Origin: Geobacteraceae bacterium
GTDB taxonomy: Bacteria > Desulfobacterota > Desulfuromonadia > Geobacterales > Geobacteraceae
Reading direction: 5' to 3'
DNA length: 64,000 nucleotides
Assembly: GCA_009773645.1 (NCBI GenBank)
Contig: WSYB01000003.1
Span: forward strand, 62,001-126,000
Positions 35,054 through 41,254 of this stretch are shown here, one piece after another; positions within the stretch are counted from its first letter, which is position 1, and the number at the start of each line of letters is the position of its first letter. The notes beneath the pieces are model-generated. The model ran no database searches. It was not told where the DNA came from and saw only the letters and a program-made list of their open reading frames with translations. The position numbers and the translations under genes are program-made.

Positions 35054-35935
35054 ATGACCAACATCATCCTCCTCATCGTCTGCTTTGCGGTCGGGATTAT
35101 CCTTCACAGGACCGGCCGCTTTCCCGCCGCAACCCCAGCCGCCCTGAACGGCTTCATCATCCACGTCTCCCTCCCCGCCCTGGCCCTCCTCCATATCCAC
35201 AGGCTGCGGCCCGATCCTTCCCTTATCTACACGGGGGCCATGGCTTGGCTCCTCTTCGGCGCGGGCTTCGTCTTCTTCCGCTATGCGGGGCGGATGGCCG
35301 GACTTCCCGACAACACGGTCGGGGCGCTCATGCTGGTGGGGGGGCTGGGGAACACCTCCTTTGTGGGACTTCCCATGATCGAGGCGTATTATGGAAAGGA
35401 GTATCTGGGGGTGGGGCTCATCGCCGACCAGCTCGGCTCGTTTCTGGTCCTCTCTACGCTGGGCATCTTCGTGGCGACCATCTATTCCTCGGGCGACATT
35501 TCCCCACGCCGGATGGTCAGGAAGATACTCCTCTTCCCCCCCTTTGAGGCGATCATTCTCGCCTTCCTCCTCATGCCGGTCCCGTTTCCTTCCTGGCTCA
35601 TCATTGTTCTGCAGAAGCTTGGAGATACGCTGACCCCGCTGGCGCTGGCCTCGGTCGGTTTTCAGCTGCGTCTCAGTCACATCAAAGGGGAGCTGAAGCC
35701 CTTGGGGATCGGACTCCTCTACAAGCTGGCGATCGGCCCTGCCCTGATAACGCTCCTCTTTGTGGGGATCATGGGGGCCGGCGGGAAGGTGATGCAGGTG
35801 ACCATTTTCGAGGCCGCCATGGCCCCCATGATCACCGCCGGGATCATCGCAGTCGATCCTTACCCTGCCGGTCTGGTGGTATTTGCTGCAAGGGGTGTAG
35901 ATGAACGGCCGAGATTCCGGGAAGGTGGTATTTGA
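35054..35935 (+). pseudogene. AEC (auxin efflux carrier) family transporter with internal deletion and frameshift near the 3' end
   Basis: The first 270 residues read as a normal AEC permease, with about eight hydrophobic helices, GGLGNTSFVGLPM, and EAAMAPMITAGIIAVD. After the Asp near 35861 the frame gives PYPAGLVVF and ends at 35935. If the frame is shifted by one base at that point, the next codons read LTLPVWWYLLQGV and stop at 35898-35900, which is the usual C-terminal end of this family. The residues normally found between GIIA and the last helix (about 20) are missing. A short deletion therefore removed part of the last helices and shifted the frame. The protein may be inactive. Confidence 0.8.
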
Positions 35936-36026
35936 CGCCATCCGGCAGCTTATGACGCCGCCGGAGCTAGAGGCGGAGCCGCACGTCTGCGGAGCGGGGT
36001 ATGCTTCCGGAACTACTGTAGCATAA
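35901..36026 (+). pseudogene. C-terminal remnant of an ORF6N-type phage protein
   Basis: Beginning right after the original stop of the AEC gene, a 41-codon frame contains KVVFDAIRQLMTPPELEAEP. This strongly resembles the C-terminal end of ORF6N-domain (KilA-N-like) proteins, which often end in FxAIRQLMTPP. No N-terminal domain is present upstream or in other frames nearby. It is best read as a gene fragment left by an insertion or deletion event. The recognition is from memory of the motif, without a search. Confidence 0.5.
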
Positions 36027-36202
36027 CTCCACACTGTGACATTATCCCCCGTCCCGTTTTTCACCTTCCGGGCGAAAAGCGTCCAATTTCTCCACGTTTC
36101 GTGCCCGCCGTAACAATTGCCAGCACCAGTGAGAGACCGTAAAGGGTTGCTATCTCTGCGTTCGCAGCGGCGCGCGATCACCAGCTACGTCCCAAGTTTT
36201 TT

Positions 36203-36218
36203 TGGCATTTGAGTTGCA
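36203..36218 (+). promoter_or_regulatory. sigma-54 (-24/-12) promoter of the 41-codon ORF
   Basis: TGGCATTTGAGTTGCA matches the TGGCAcg-N4-TTGCA consensus, with GG and GC exactly 12 bases apart. Transcription would begin near 36229, about 70 bases before the ATG of the small ORF and about 300 bases before a strong terminator. Confidence 0.75.
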
Positions 36219-36299
36219 AATTAAATTGATAGAACCACGGCAAGACAGTCATTGTGCCCGCTGAATGGGTCCTCTATCAACGAGATAGGAGAAGCAGCG

Positions 36300-36425
36300 A
36301 TGGGATTACAAGGGATACAGCAACTACTCACCAGGATCAAGACCCGCAGGGCAGACAATCGTCGAAAAACAGACCACAGCAACCGTGAATTCCTGGAATA
36401 TTGGTACGCATACTACGGTTGCTGA
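36300..36425 (+). CDS. 41-residue basic/aromatic peptide in a sigma-54 transcription unit; function unknown
   Basis: ATG 36300 has AGGAG 7 bases upstream, and the frame ends at TGA 36425. The peptide starts MGLQGIQQLLTRIK and has a strongly basic centre (KTRRADNRRK). It ends EFLEYWYAYYGC, a dense aromatic run with a final Cys. It has no signal peptide. The unit has its own sigma-54 promoter (36203-36218) and intrinsic terminator (36499-36526), which supports a deliberate small transcript. Its product could be this peptide, a regulatory RNA, or both. The aromatic/Cys tail is of the kind that can be modified after translation, but no maturation enzyme is adjacent. No known family was recognised. 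Confidence 0.6.
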   Translation: MGLQGIQQLLTRIKTRRADNRRKTDHSNREFLEYWYAYYGC

Positions 36426-36498
36426 TCACATAGAAGATGTAACGGCTTCTCATGTTTTCCTAGGTTGTATTTGTTACTCCTTTCCTTTCTGATGAACG

Positions 36499-36526
36499 GG
36501 CAGGCCGACGGGTTTGCCTTTTTTTT
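36499..36526 (+). terminator. intrinsic terminator of the sigma-54 small unit
   Basis: GGCAGGCC (36499-36506) pairs over 8 positions with GGTTTGCC (36511-36518), two of them G-U, around the loop GACG. TTTTTTTT follows. It stops + strand transcription between the small ORF and the convergent serine hydrolase gene. Confidence 0.8.
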
Positions 36527-36560
36527 CAGACCTCTCAGATCCCCTTCATGGTGTAGCTTT

Positions 36561-37865
36561 TCACTGCCTTCCCCCATGCCTGCCGTTGTGACGATGGAAC
36601 AGCGACGGCGTTTCAGGTGTAACCGCAGCCATCCTGGTGCCGGGTGGCGGAGCCTGCAGAGGCTTGGTCGGCCTCTGCTGCAGATTCGTGGTTATCTGTG
36701 CAGTTCCCCCGGGGGGTCCCTCATTGCCGCCGGGGCGCCTGAACCGAGCCACGGCAATGGTGGAGACATTGCTGCGGAGTTGATTCAACTCCCCGGTGTC
36801 CCGGTAGTTACGGCGGTTTGTCAGCAGGACCACGAACAGGTCCCGCCGGGGATCTATCCAGATCGATGAGCCGCTGTAACCGGAGTGGCCGAAGGAAGCG
36901 TCGGAGAAGAGACTCCCCTTCGGCGCAGAAAACGGAGACTCCATGTCCCATCCCAGGCCGCGCACCACAGCGCCGTTGCTGTAAAAGCGCGGGGAGATCA
37001 TCTGGTTCACCGCCCGCTCCGAAAGGATGCGCCTGCCGTCAATCACACCGCCACCCAGGATGAAACGGGCGAATCGGGACAGGTCGTATGCAGAGGTGAA
37101 AAGGCCGGCATGTCCCGAAACGCCGCCAAGTCGGCGGGCATTGGCGTCCTGGACTACTCCGCGGCTGAAACCCAGCGTGGGGGCGATGGGGTCGTTGAGG
37201 TTCCGCGGCGGCGCAAACATCGTCTGTTCTGCGCCAAGCGGTCGGTATATCTCTTCACGGCAGTATCTGTCCAGCGACCTGCCTGAAGCGCGATGGACCA
37301 CTTCTCCCAGGAGGATGAAGTTGATGTCGGCGTAGTTGAAGAGCCTCCCCGGCCGTTCCCGGTGTTTTTCGGCCGCAGCCTTGCGGATCGCCGTTTTGAT
37401 CCCCTGCCGCCGGTGCAAATCGAAGTCGCCCAGTCCCGACGTATGGGTGAGCAAGTTAAGGATGGTGATCTCTTCACGTCCAAAGCGTTTAAACTGAGGG
37501 AACCAGCGGGTCAGAGGGTCCGACAGGGAGATGCGCCCCTCGTCCACCAGCTTCATCACGGCCGGCGTAGTTGCAATGACTTTTGTCAGGGAAGCGACGT
37601 CGAAGATTGTCGTTTCGCCCAGCAACGGCGCACCGGCACGTGCATCCACCCGCCCCCTGGCCATGGTGTAAAGAATGCCGGTGTGGTCGCCGATGACCAC
37701 GACTCCGCCGGCGATGAGATTGCTTGAGACGGCCCGCTCCATGAGAAGCTCGATGATGTCGGTGTGGCCGGATTCATGGAGCATCTCCGATGCGGGTATG
37801 ACCGAGGCGAATATAAGCAGGGATGCTATGGCAAAGATACGAATAACGTGCACGGTAGCCCCCAT
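36561..37865 (-). CDS. exported serine hydrolase of the beta-lactamase/transpeptidase-like family
   Basis: This 434-residue class C beta-lactamase-fold protein has an N-terminal signal peptide (VIRIFAIASLLIFASVIPAS). The catalytic SxxK is VASLTKVIATTP (about residue 93), with the YxN motif in FNYADINFILLGE (about 178). The third motif is replaced by HSGYSG (about residue 330), as is common in esterase/DD-peptidase members of the family. The C-terminal 80 residues are Pro-rich and probably disordered. The protein is periplasmic. Esterase, D-aminopeptidase or peptidoglycan-related roles are all possible, and true beta-lactam resistance is unlikely. AGGGGG lies upstream of the ATG. Confidence 0.88.
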   Translation of the reverse strand: MGATVHVIRIFAIASLLIFASVIPASEMLHESGHTDIIELLMERAVSSNLIAGGVVVIGDHTGILYTMARGRVDARAGAPLLGETTIFDVASLTKVIATTPAVMKLVDEGRISLSDPLTRWFPQFKRFGREEITILNLLTHTSGLGDFDLHRRQGIKTAIRKAAAEKHRERPGRLFNYADINFILLGEVVHRASGRSLDRYCREEIYRPLGAEQTMFAPPRNLNDPIAPTLGFSRGVVQDANARRLGGVSGHAGLFTSAYDLSRFARFILGGGVIDGRRILSERAVNQMISPRFYSNGAVVRGLGWDMESPFSAPKGSLFSDASFGHSGYSGSSIWIDPRRDLFVVLLTNRRNYRDTGELNQLRSNVSTIAVARFRRPGGNEGPPGGTAQITTNLQQRPTKPLQAPPPGTRMAAVTPETPSLFHRHNGRHGGRQ

Positions 37866-37997
37866 GTGTTCCCCCTATATTTCTCTTCGGCTGCAGGGGC
37901 GCAATGTTAAGCGGAATTATCGGCGGTATATCCCATCCCCGAGCTCCCTCCCCCCAACGTTTTAATCCATTGAATTTTGAGAACTTTTCAGTATAAA

Positions 37998-38243
37998 ATG
38001 CATAGCCTGACACGCTGGTTTTCCGAAAGATATTTCTCGCGCAAAGCCGCAAAGGGCGAAAGGGTCCGTTTGGATGCGGGTTTCCGGGCTGATATCATTG
38101 TCGACGATTCGGTTATTGTCGAGCTCAAATCTCTGGAGAAGGTTGCGCCCGTTCACAAGAAGCAGCTTACGACATACCTGATGCTTGAGCGCGAGGAGAG
38201 GATTTCCTTAAAGATGTTTGGAGGAGAAAAAAGCAATGCATGA
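37998..38243 (+). pseudogene. GxxExxY family protein, remnant
   Basis: The stretch RLDAGFRADIIVDDSVIVELKSLEKVAPVHKKQLTTYL, given here only by its ends (about 38068-38180), is the C-terminal core of GxxExxY proteins. The N-terminal GxxExxY region is absent. The sequence before the core (FSRKAAKGERV) is encoded by a CGCAAAGCCGCAAAGG-type repeat, and after TTYL the frame no longer matches. It is therefore a decayed gene. The frame runs 8 bases into the next small gene, whose own ATG is at 38236. Confidence 0.65.
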
Positions 38244-38424
38244 TCTGTTACCGGATGGAGAAGACTTACGACGCGCCGTCAAATGGGTGTCCGGCAACCT
38301 TCAGGAGAATCCCGGCCAGCCGGTCCAGCCGCTCGTCCAGGAAGCAATCTTCAAGTTCGATCTTTCACCCAGGGATGGCGAGTTCCTGATCGGGTTCTTC
38401 AGTCAAAGAAAAGAGGAACCATAA
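38236..38424 (+). CDS. small conserved hypothetical protein
   Basis: The 62-residue product begins MHDLLPDGEDLRRAVKWVSG and ends in LSPRDGEFLIGFFSQRKEEP. GGAGGAG is 9 bases before ATG 38236, so it looks like a genuinely expressed gene rather than an extension of the remnant upstream. It appears soluble and helical, with no membrane segment. Proteins of this size and pattern are remembered from other Geobacter genomes without a known function. It is placed here without a search. Confidence 0.6.
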   Translation: MHDLLPDGEDLRRAVKWVSGNLQENPGQPVQPLVQEAIFKFDLSPRDGEFLIGFFSQRKEEP

Positions 38425-38577
38425 CCCGTAATATCTGGTGCAAGTTGGCATCTTGGAAGACTAACCCCGCATGACGCTGATCTCCTTGACACTACCGCCT
38501 CTATGGGTGTATGAATGTGGGTAATTTTTATGGAATGTCCGGGAGGGGTTATGGGATGCCGGAGTGCAGGTTCAGAG

Positions 38578-38618
38578 AGCCGCTTGGTCAGTGTGGAAGC
38601 TGATGGGGCGGCTTTTTT
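38578..38618 (+). terminator. possible intrinsic terminator
   Basis: AGCCGC (38578-38583) and GCGGCT (38608-38613) enclose a 24-base loop and are followed by a run of six T. The loop is long, so the call is tentative. It lies 150 bases after the small hypothetical gene. Confidence 0.45.
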
Positions 38619-38625
38619 GTTGACA

Positions 38626-38760
38626 GGGAATTAAATATGATGTCCCCAGAATTCCTTGATGTCCCCAGAATTCCTGCCCGGGAATTAAATATGATGTCCC
38701 CAGAATTCCTGCCCGGGAATTAAATATGATGTCCCCAGAATTCCTGCCCAGAATTCCTGC
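38626..38760. repeat. array of GGGAATTAAATATGATGTCC-type repeats
   Basis: The unit GGGAATTAAATATGATGTCC followed by CCAGAATTCCTGCCC occurs three times, with additional partial copies of TGATGTCCCCAGAATTCC. The unit contains a GGAATT/AATTCC dyad. The units are nearly identical and adjoin directly, so it is not a CRISPR. It resembles REP-type repeats linked to single-domain transposases, none of which is present here. The remainder of 38425-38804 shows only the possible terminator. Confidence 0.8.
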
Positions 38761-38804
38761 GAGAAACTTACTGCATGCCGATTCACAGATAACGGAGCAA
38801 AACC

Positions 38805-39098
38805 ATGAACCGAGATGACATCCTATCATTTTTGCAGACGCACAAGGAAGAGATCACGCGGCGGTACGGCGTGGCGCGCATCGGCCTATTTGGAAGCTTC
38901 GCACGGGGAGAGGCATCCGAAGAATCCGATATTGACATTGCCCTAGAGCTTATGCCCGGCAGGAAGACCTTGAGTAATTTCTTTGCTTTCAGGCGGTATC
39001 TTGAAAAGGAGTTAGGCAGGAAGGTGGACCTGGGGATTGAAAGTGCGCACAAACCGCTGGCACGAGAGATGATCGGTAAGGAGATCATCCATGTCTGA
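38805..39098 (+). CDS. mntA: MNT-type minimal nucleotidyltransferase, antitoxin of a HEPN/MNT pair
   Basis: The 97-residue protein is a minimal nucleotidyltransferase. GLFGSFARGEASEESDIDI gives the Gly-Ser (30-31) and the two metal-binding Asp (42 and 44). Proteins of this group neutralise a HEPN RNase encoded next to them, in studied cases by adding AMP units to the toxin. Here the partner is reduced to a 22-codon stub that overlaps the 3' end (39091-39159), so the antitoxin appears to have outlived its toxin. Starts further upstream are not supported. The gene directly follows the repeat array at 38626-38760. Confidence 0.88.
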   Translation: MNRDDILSFLQTHKEEITRRYGVARIGLFGSFARGEASEESDIDIALELMPGRKTLSNFFAFRRYLEKELGRKVDLGIESAHKPLAREMIGKEIIHV

Positions 39099-39159
39099 AC
39101 GGGCGGTGCTCCTCTATCTGCAAGACATCCTCGATTCGGGAACCGCCATCCAGTCGTGA
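39091..39159 (+). pseudogene. HEPN toxin, N-terminal stub
   Basis: ATG 39091 overlaps the MNT stop by 8 bases, the usual arrangement of MNT/HEPN pairs. The 22 codons MSERAVLLYLQDILDSGTAI (then QS) match the first helix of HEPN toxins and then meet TGA at 39157. No continuation of the HEPN domain or its RX4-6H motif was found in the next 100 bases in any frame. The toxin was most likely lost by deletion. Confidence 0.7.
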
Positions 39160-39217
39160 AAGAATGTCCCTTTCTCCCTCCAAAAATATCTTGCAATTAA
39201 AGCGGGTTGCCGGTAAT

Positions 39218-39257
39218 TTGATCTTGAATATAGATCAAATGATCTTGATTCAAGATC
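39218..39257. promoter_or_regulatory. nested palindromic operator upstream of the winged-helix gene
   Basis: Two dyads lie side by side: TTGATCT-N7-AGATCAA (39218-39238) and GATCTTGA-T-TCAAGATC (39241-39257). Both are built from the same TTGATCTTGA half-sites, so this is a likely binding site for the winged-helix protein encoded 16 bases downstream, allowing self-regulation of the pair. Confidence 0.7.
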
Positions 39258-39273
39258 AAACATGGAGTCGTCT

Positions 39274-39603
39274 ATGCTCGAACCTCTCCTGGCATCCACC
39301 AACTGTGAGCGGGTGTTGATTTTCCTCGCGGCTCGCGATGAGGGTTATCTGCGGGAAATGGCGGATTTTTTCCAGACTTCTCCGGCTCCTCTCCTTAAAC
39401 AGCTTGAGAAGCTCGAAGCCGGGGGGGTCCTTTTCAGCCGTCCTGTCGGCCGCACCCGTCTCTATGGATTCAATCCAAGGTATCCGTTCCTGAAGGAACT
39501 GAAGGCCCTGCTCGACAAGGCCCTGTCCTTTTACCCCGAGGATCTCCGTACATCGCTCCTGGCGAGCAGGCGGAGGCCAAGGCGGAAAGGAAAGCCGCTG
39601 TGA
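39274..39603 (+). CDS. winged-helix DNA-binding protein paired with a nucleotidyltransferase
   Basis: The 109-residue protein has one winged-helix domain of the ArsR/MarR-like type (LLASTNCERVLIFLAARDEGY, LREMADFFQTSPAPLLKQLEKLE, GGVLFSRPVGRTRLYGFNP) and a basic tail. The start is taken as ATG 39274, with GGAG 6 bases before it; an in-frame ATG at 39262 lacks a site. Its stop overlaps the start of the next gene (GTGA), so the pair is translationally coupled. The palindromic operator directly upstream suggests autorepression, as in two-gene toxin-antitoxin units such as AbiEi/AbiEii. The antitoxin role is inferred. Confidence 0.8.
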   Translation: MLEPLLASTNCERVLIFLAARDEGYLREMADFFQTSPAPLLKQLEKLEAGGVLFSRPVGRTRLYGFNPRYPFLKELKALLDKALSFYPEDLRTSLLASRRRPRRKGKPL

Positions 39604-40139
39604 AATCCCTGCGGGAAATGTCCATCGGTGAAATCGCCGCCTATGTTGCCGAGCATCTGCGCCAGAGTGGTATCAACGTAGTGTTGACCGGCGGCAGTTG
39701 CGTCTCAATTTACACCGATAACCGCTACCGGTCGTATGATCTGGACTTCATTGAAGAGGGAAGGTCGGGGCGGAAGAAGATTGCAGGGGTCCTGATGAAG
39801 CTTGGTTTTCAAGAGAGGGACCGGTACTTCATCCATCCGGACACCCCCTTATTCGTAGAGTTCCCGGCCGGGCCGCTGGCGATCGGCGATGAGCCGGTAC
39901 GTGAAGTTGCCCACCTTGAGTTTGCAACCGGCACATTGCGGCTGCTTTCCGCTACCGATTGTGTCAAAGACAGGCTTGCCCATTACTATCACTGGAAAGA
40001 CCGGCAGTGTCTTGATCAGGCGGTGATGGTGGCGGCGGTTTCCGAGGTTGATCTGGAGGAAATCGAGAGGTGGTCACGGCATGAAGGCATGGAAGAGGAA
40101 TTCCAGCGGATCAGGGCAATGTTGCAGGCACAGTCTTGA
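39600..40139 (+). CDS. nucleotidyltransferase-fold protein, possible toxin of the pair
   Basis: The 179-residue protein has a nucleotidyltransferase core: VVLTGGSCVSIYTDNRYRSYDLDFIEEG contains the GG(S) and the DxD metal site (about residues 30-50). SATDCVKDRLAHYYHWKDRQCLDQA (about 120-145) resembles the helical region of AbiEii-like and DUF6036-type enzymes. GTG 39600 overlaps the stop of the winged-helix gene, and ATG 39618 is an alternative start. The gene context, with a DNA-binding partner and a shared operator, fits a toxin-antitoxin or phage-abortive pair. No toxicity can be shown from sequence. Confidence 0.75.
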   Translation: MKSLREMSIGEIAAYVAEHLRQSGINVVLTGGSCVSIYTDNRYRSYDLDFIEEGRSGRKKIAGVLMKLGFQERDRYFIHPDTPLFVEFPAGPLAIGDEPVREVAHLEFATGTLRLLSATDCVKDRLAHYYHWKDRQCLDQAVMVAAVSEVDLEEIERWSRHEGMEEEFQRIRAMLQAQS

Positions 40140-40254
40140 TCAGGTGGTACCCCCTTAGTTCCTCGTCATTTGGCAAAAAATAAGCCGTGTAAAGTCCCGC
40201 TTCACACGACTCTCAGCTTCTTCTGCAATGTATGCACTGAGTTGATGACCCCTC

Positions 40255-40917
40255 CTACGCAGCCCGGGCCAGTTTGGCACCTTCGCCGTGCCCGCCGAGA
40301 AACTCCTTCACGAACCGGACTTCGATGCCGTACGGCGAGTGCGCCTTGAGGATATCCATGCACCCCTCGTACGTCTCGCTCCGTCCCCAATCCTGCTGGA
40401 GTTCGAAGAGAAACTGCAGTGAAGTGATCGGTACCGCCCCCGCCTGAACGAACCGCGCTACCGCCCTTTCGTGGGCCTCAACGCTGATGTCGCCGCAGGC
40501 GTCGGTGGGAACGTAGACCTCATAGCCGGCGTTGAGCAGGTCGAGCGTCGGGAAGAGTACGCATGCTTCAGTCCAGAGCCCGGCCACTACGACTTTTTTC
40601 TTCCCGGTAGTTTCGATCGCACTCCTGAAATTCCGGTCGAGCCAAGCGTTGATGGAAGTCCGGTCGATGGGAGTCCTCTCCGGGAAGATGCCTCTCACCT
40701 CGGGTATCATTGCGCCGCTGAAGCTCTCTGCAGCGACAGTAGAGAGGATTGTCGGCACCTTGAAGAGTCGGGCCGCCTTGGCTATTATCTGGACATTTTG
40801 GACAATCGTGGTCTTATCGTGAGAGTTGACGCCCGAGAACATCGCCGGCTGGTAGTCGATCAGAGCCAGTGCACAATCGCCGGGAGCCAACATGCCGTGA
40901 AGATTCTTGCTTTTCAT
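40255..40917 (-). CDS. isochorismatase-family cysteine hydrolase (YcaC-like)
   Basis: This 220-residue cytoplasmic hydrolase of the isochorismatase superfamily shows the Asp nucleophile helper in ALALIDYQPAMF (about residue 20), a Lys in KKKVVVAG, and the catalytic Cys in GLWTEACVLFPTLDLLNAGY (about residue 118). The pattern and length are those of YcaC-type members, whose substrate is unknown; nicotinamidase or isochorismatase activity is not indicated. AAGGAGG lies before the ATG, and a good sigma-70 promoter is 60 bases upstream. It is transcribed alone. Confidence 0.88.
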   Translation of the reverse strand: MKSKNLHGMLAPGDCALALIDYQPAMFSGVNSHDKTTIVQNVQIIAKAARLFKVPTILSTVAAESFSGAMIPEVRGIFPERTPIDRTSINAWLDRNFRSAIETTGKKKVVVAGLWTEACVLFPTLDLLNAGYEVYVPTDACGDISVEAHERAVARFVQAGAVPITSLQFLFELQQDWGRSETYEGCMDILKAHSPYGIEVRFVKEFLGGHGEGAKLARAA

Positions 40918-40973
40918 GACTACAACCTCCTTTCCACGGGGAATGCCTTCCCATTCCCCCTTTACCTGACTAA

Positions 40974-41002
40974 ATTATACTGCGATTACCCACACATTTC
41001 AA
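40974..41002 (-). promoter_or_regulatory. sigma-70 promoter of the isochorismatase-family gene
   Basis: On the - strand, TTGAAA (41002-40997) and a perfect TATAAT (40979-40974) are 17 bases apart. Transcription would start near 40967, giving a leader of about 50 bases. Confidence 0.75.
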
Positions 41003-41065
41003 TTCAATTACATAATCGTACCAAAACCAAAATGGAGCTGAAAAACTTCGCAGCCACCCACTTTT

Positions 41066-41218
41066 TCAGGAGTCGGACGACCGCCAGGTGATCAGATTTC
41101 TGGCATTGGTGAATTCTATTACCGGCCTGTCGTCGAGGAGGTAGTTCCTGCCGTCGGCCTGCACGTGATTTATCCGCGGATCGGAAAAGAGGGATGGACT
41201 CCTCTCCTTGGCTTGCAC
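41066..41218 (-). CDS. possible 50-residue ORF with coding-like codon use
   Basis: From GTG 41218 to TGA 41066, the - strand reads a frame that contains RINHVQADGRNYLLDDR and ends ITWRSSDS. Third codon positions are mostly G or C, as in the surrounding genes, which suggests real or formerly real coding sequence. No convincing start site is seen: AAGGAGAGGAG at about 41195-41205 is not followed by ATG, GTG or TTG in frame. It may be the 3' end of a lost gene. It lies just downstream of the prfC terminator. The rest of the 336-base gap 40918-41254 holds only that terminator and the promoter at 40974. Confidence 0.3.
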   Translation of the reverse strand: MQAKERSPSLFSDPRINHVQADGRNYLLDDRPVIEFTNARNLITWRSSDS

Positions 41219-41230
41219 TGCACATACAAA

Positions 41231-41252
41231 AAAGCCCGCTTCCGCGGGCTTT
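41231..41252 (-). terminator. intrinsic terminator of prfC
   Basis: A perfect 9-bp stem, AAAGCCCGC/GCGGGCTTT, with a 4-base loop begins 2 bases after the prfC stop codon on the - strand and is followed by TTTTTTG. Confidence 0.9.
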
Positions 41253-41254
41253 CA

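Noticed and set aside
35033-36181. 382-codon frame on the - strand opposite the AEC gene
   Set aside because: Low-complexity His/Gly/Glu-rich translation with no domain, lying over a recognisable transporter on the + strand. It is an antisense shadow.
37917-37939. sigma-28 promoter upstream of the serine hydrolase gene
   Set aside because: GCCGATAA is present on the - strand, but the -35 position reads CTCG instead of TAAA or TCAA.
38039-38065. c-di-GMP (GEMM) riboswitch suggested by GCAAAGCCGCAAAG
   Set aside because: The surrounding helices and the GGGCAAACC-type element are absent, and the sequence fits a simple CGCAAAG repeat.
38626-38760. CRISPR array
   Set aside because: The repeated units adjoin each other without variable spacers, and the dyad symmetry fits REP-type sequences better.
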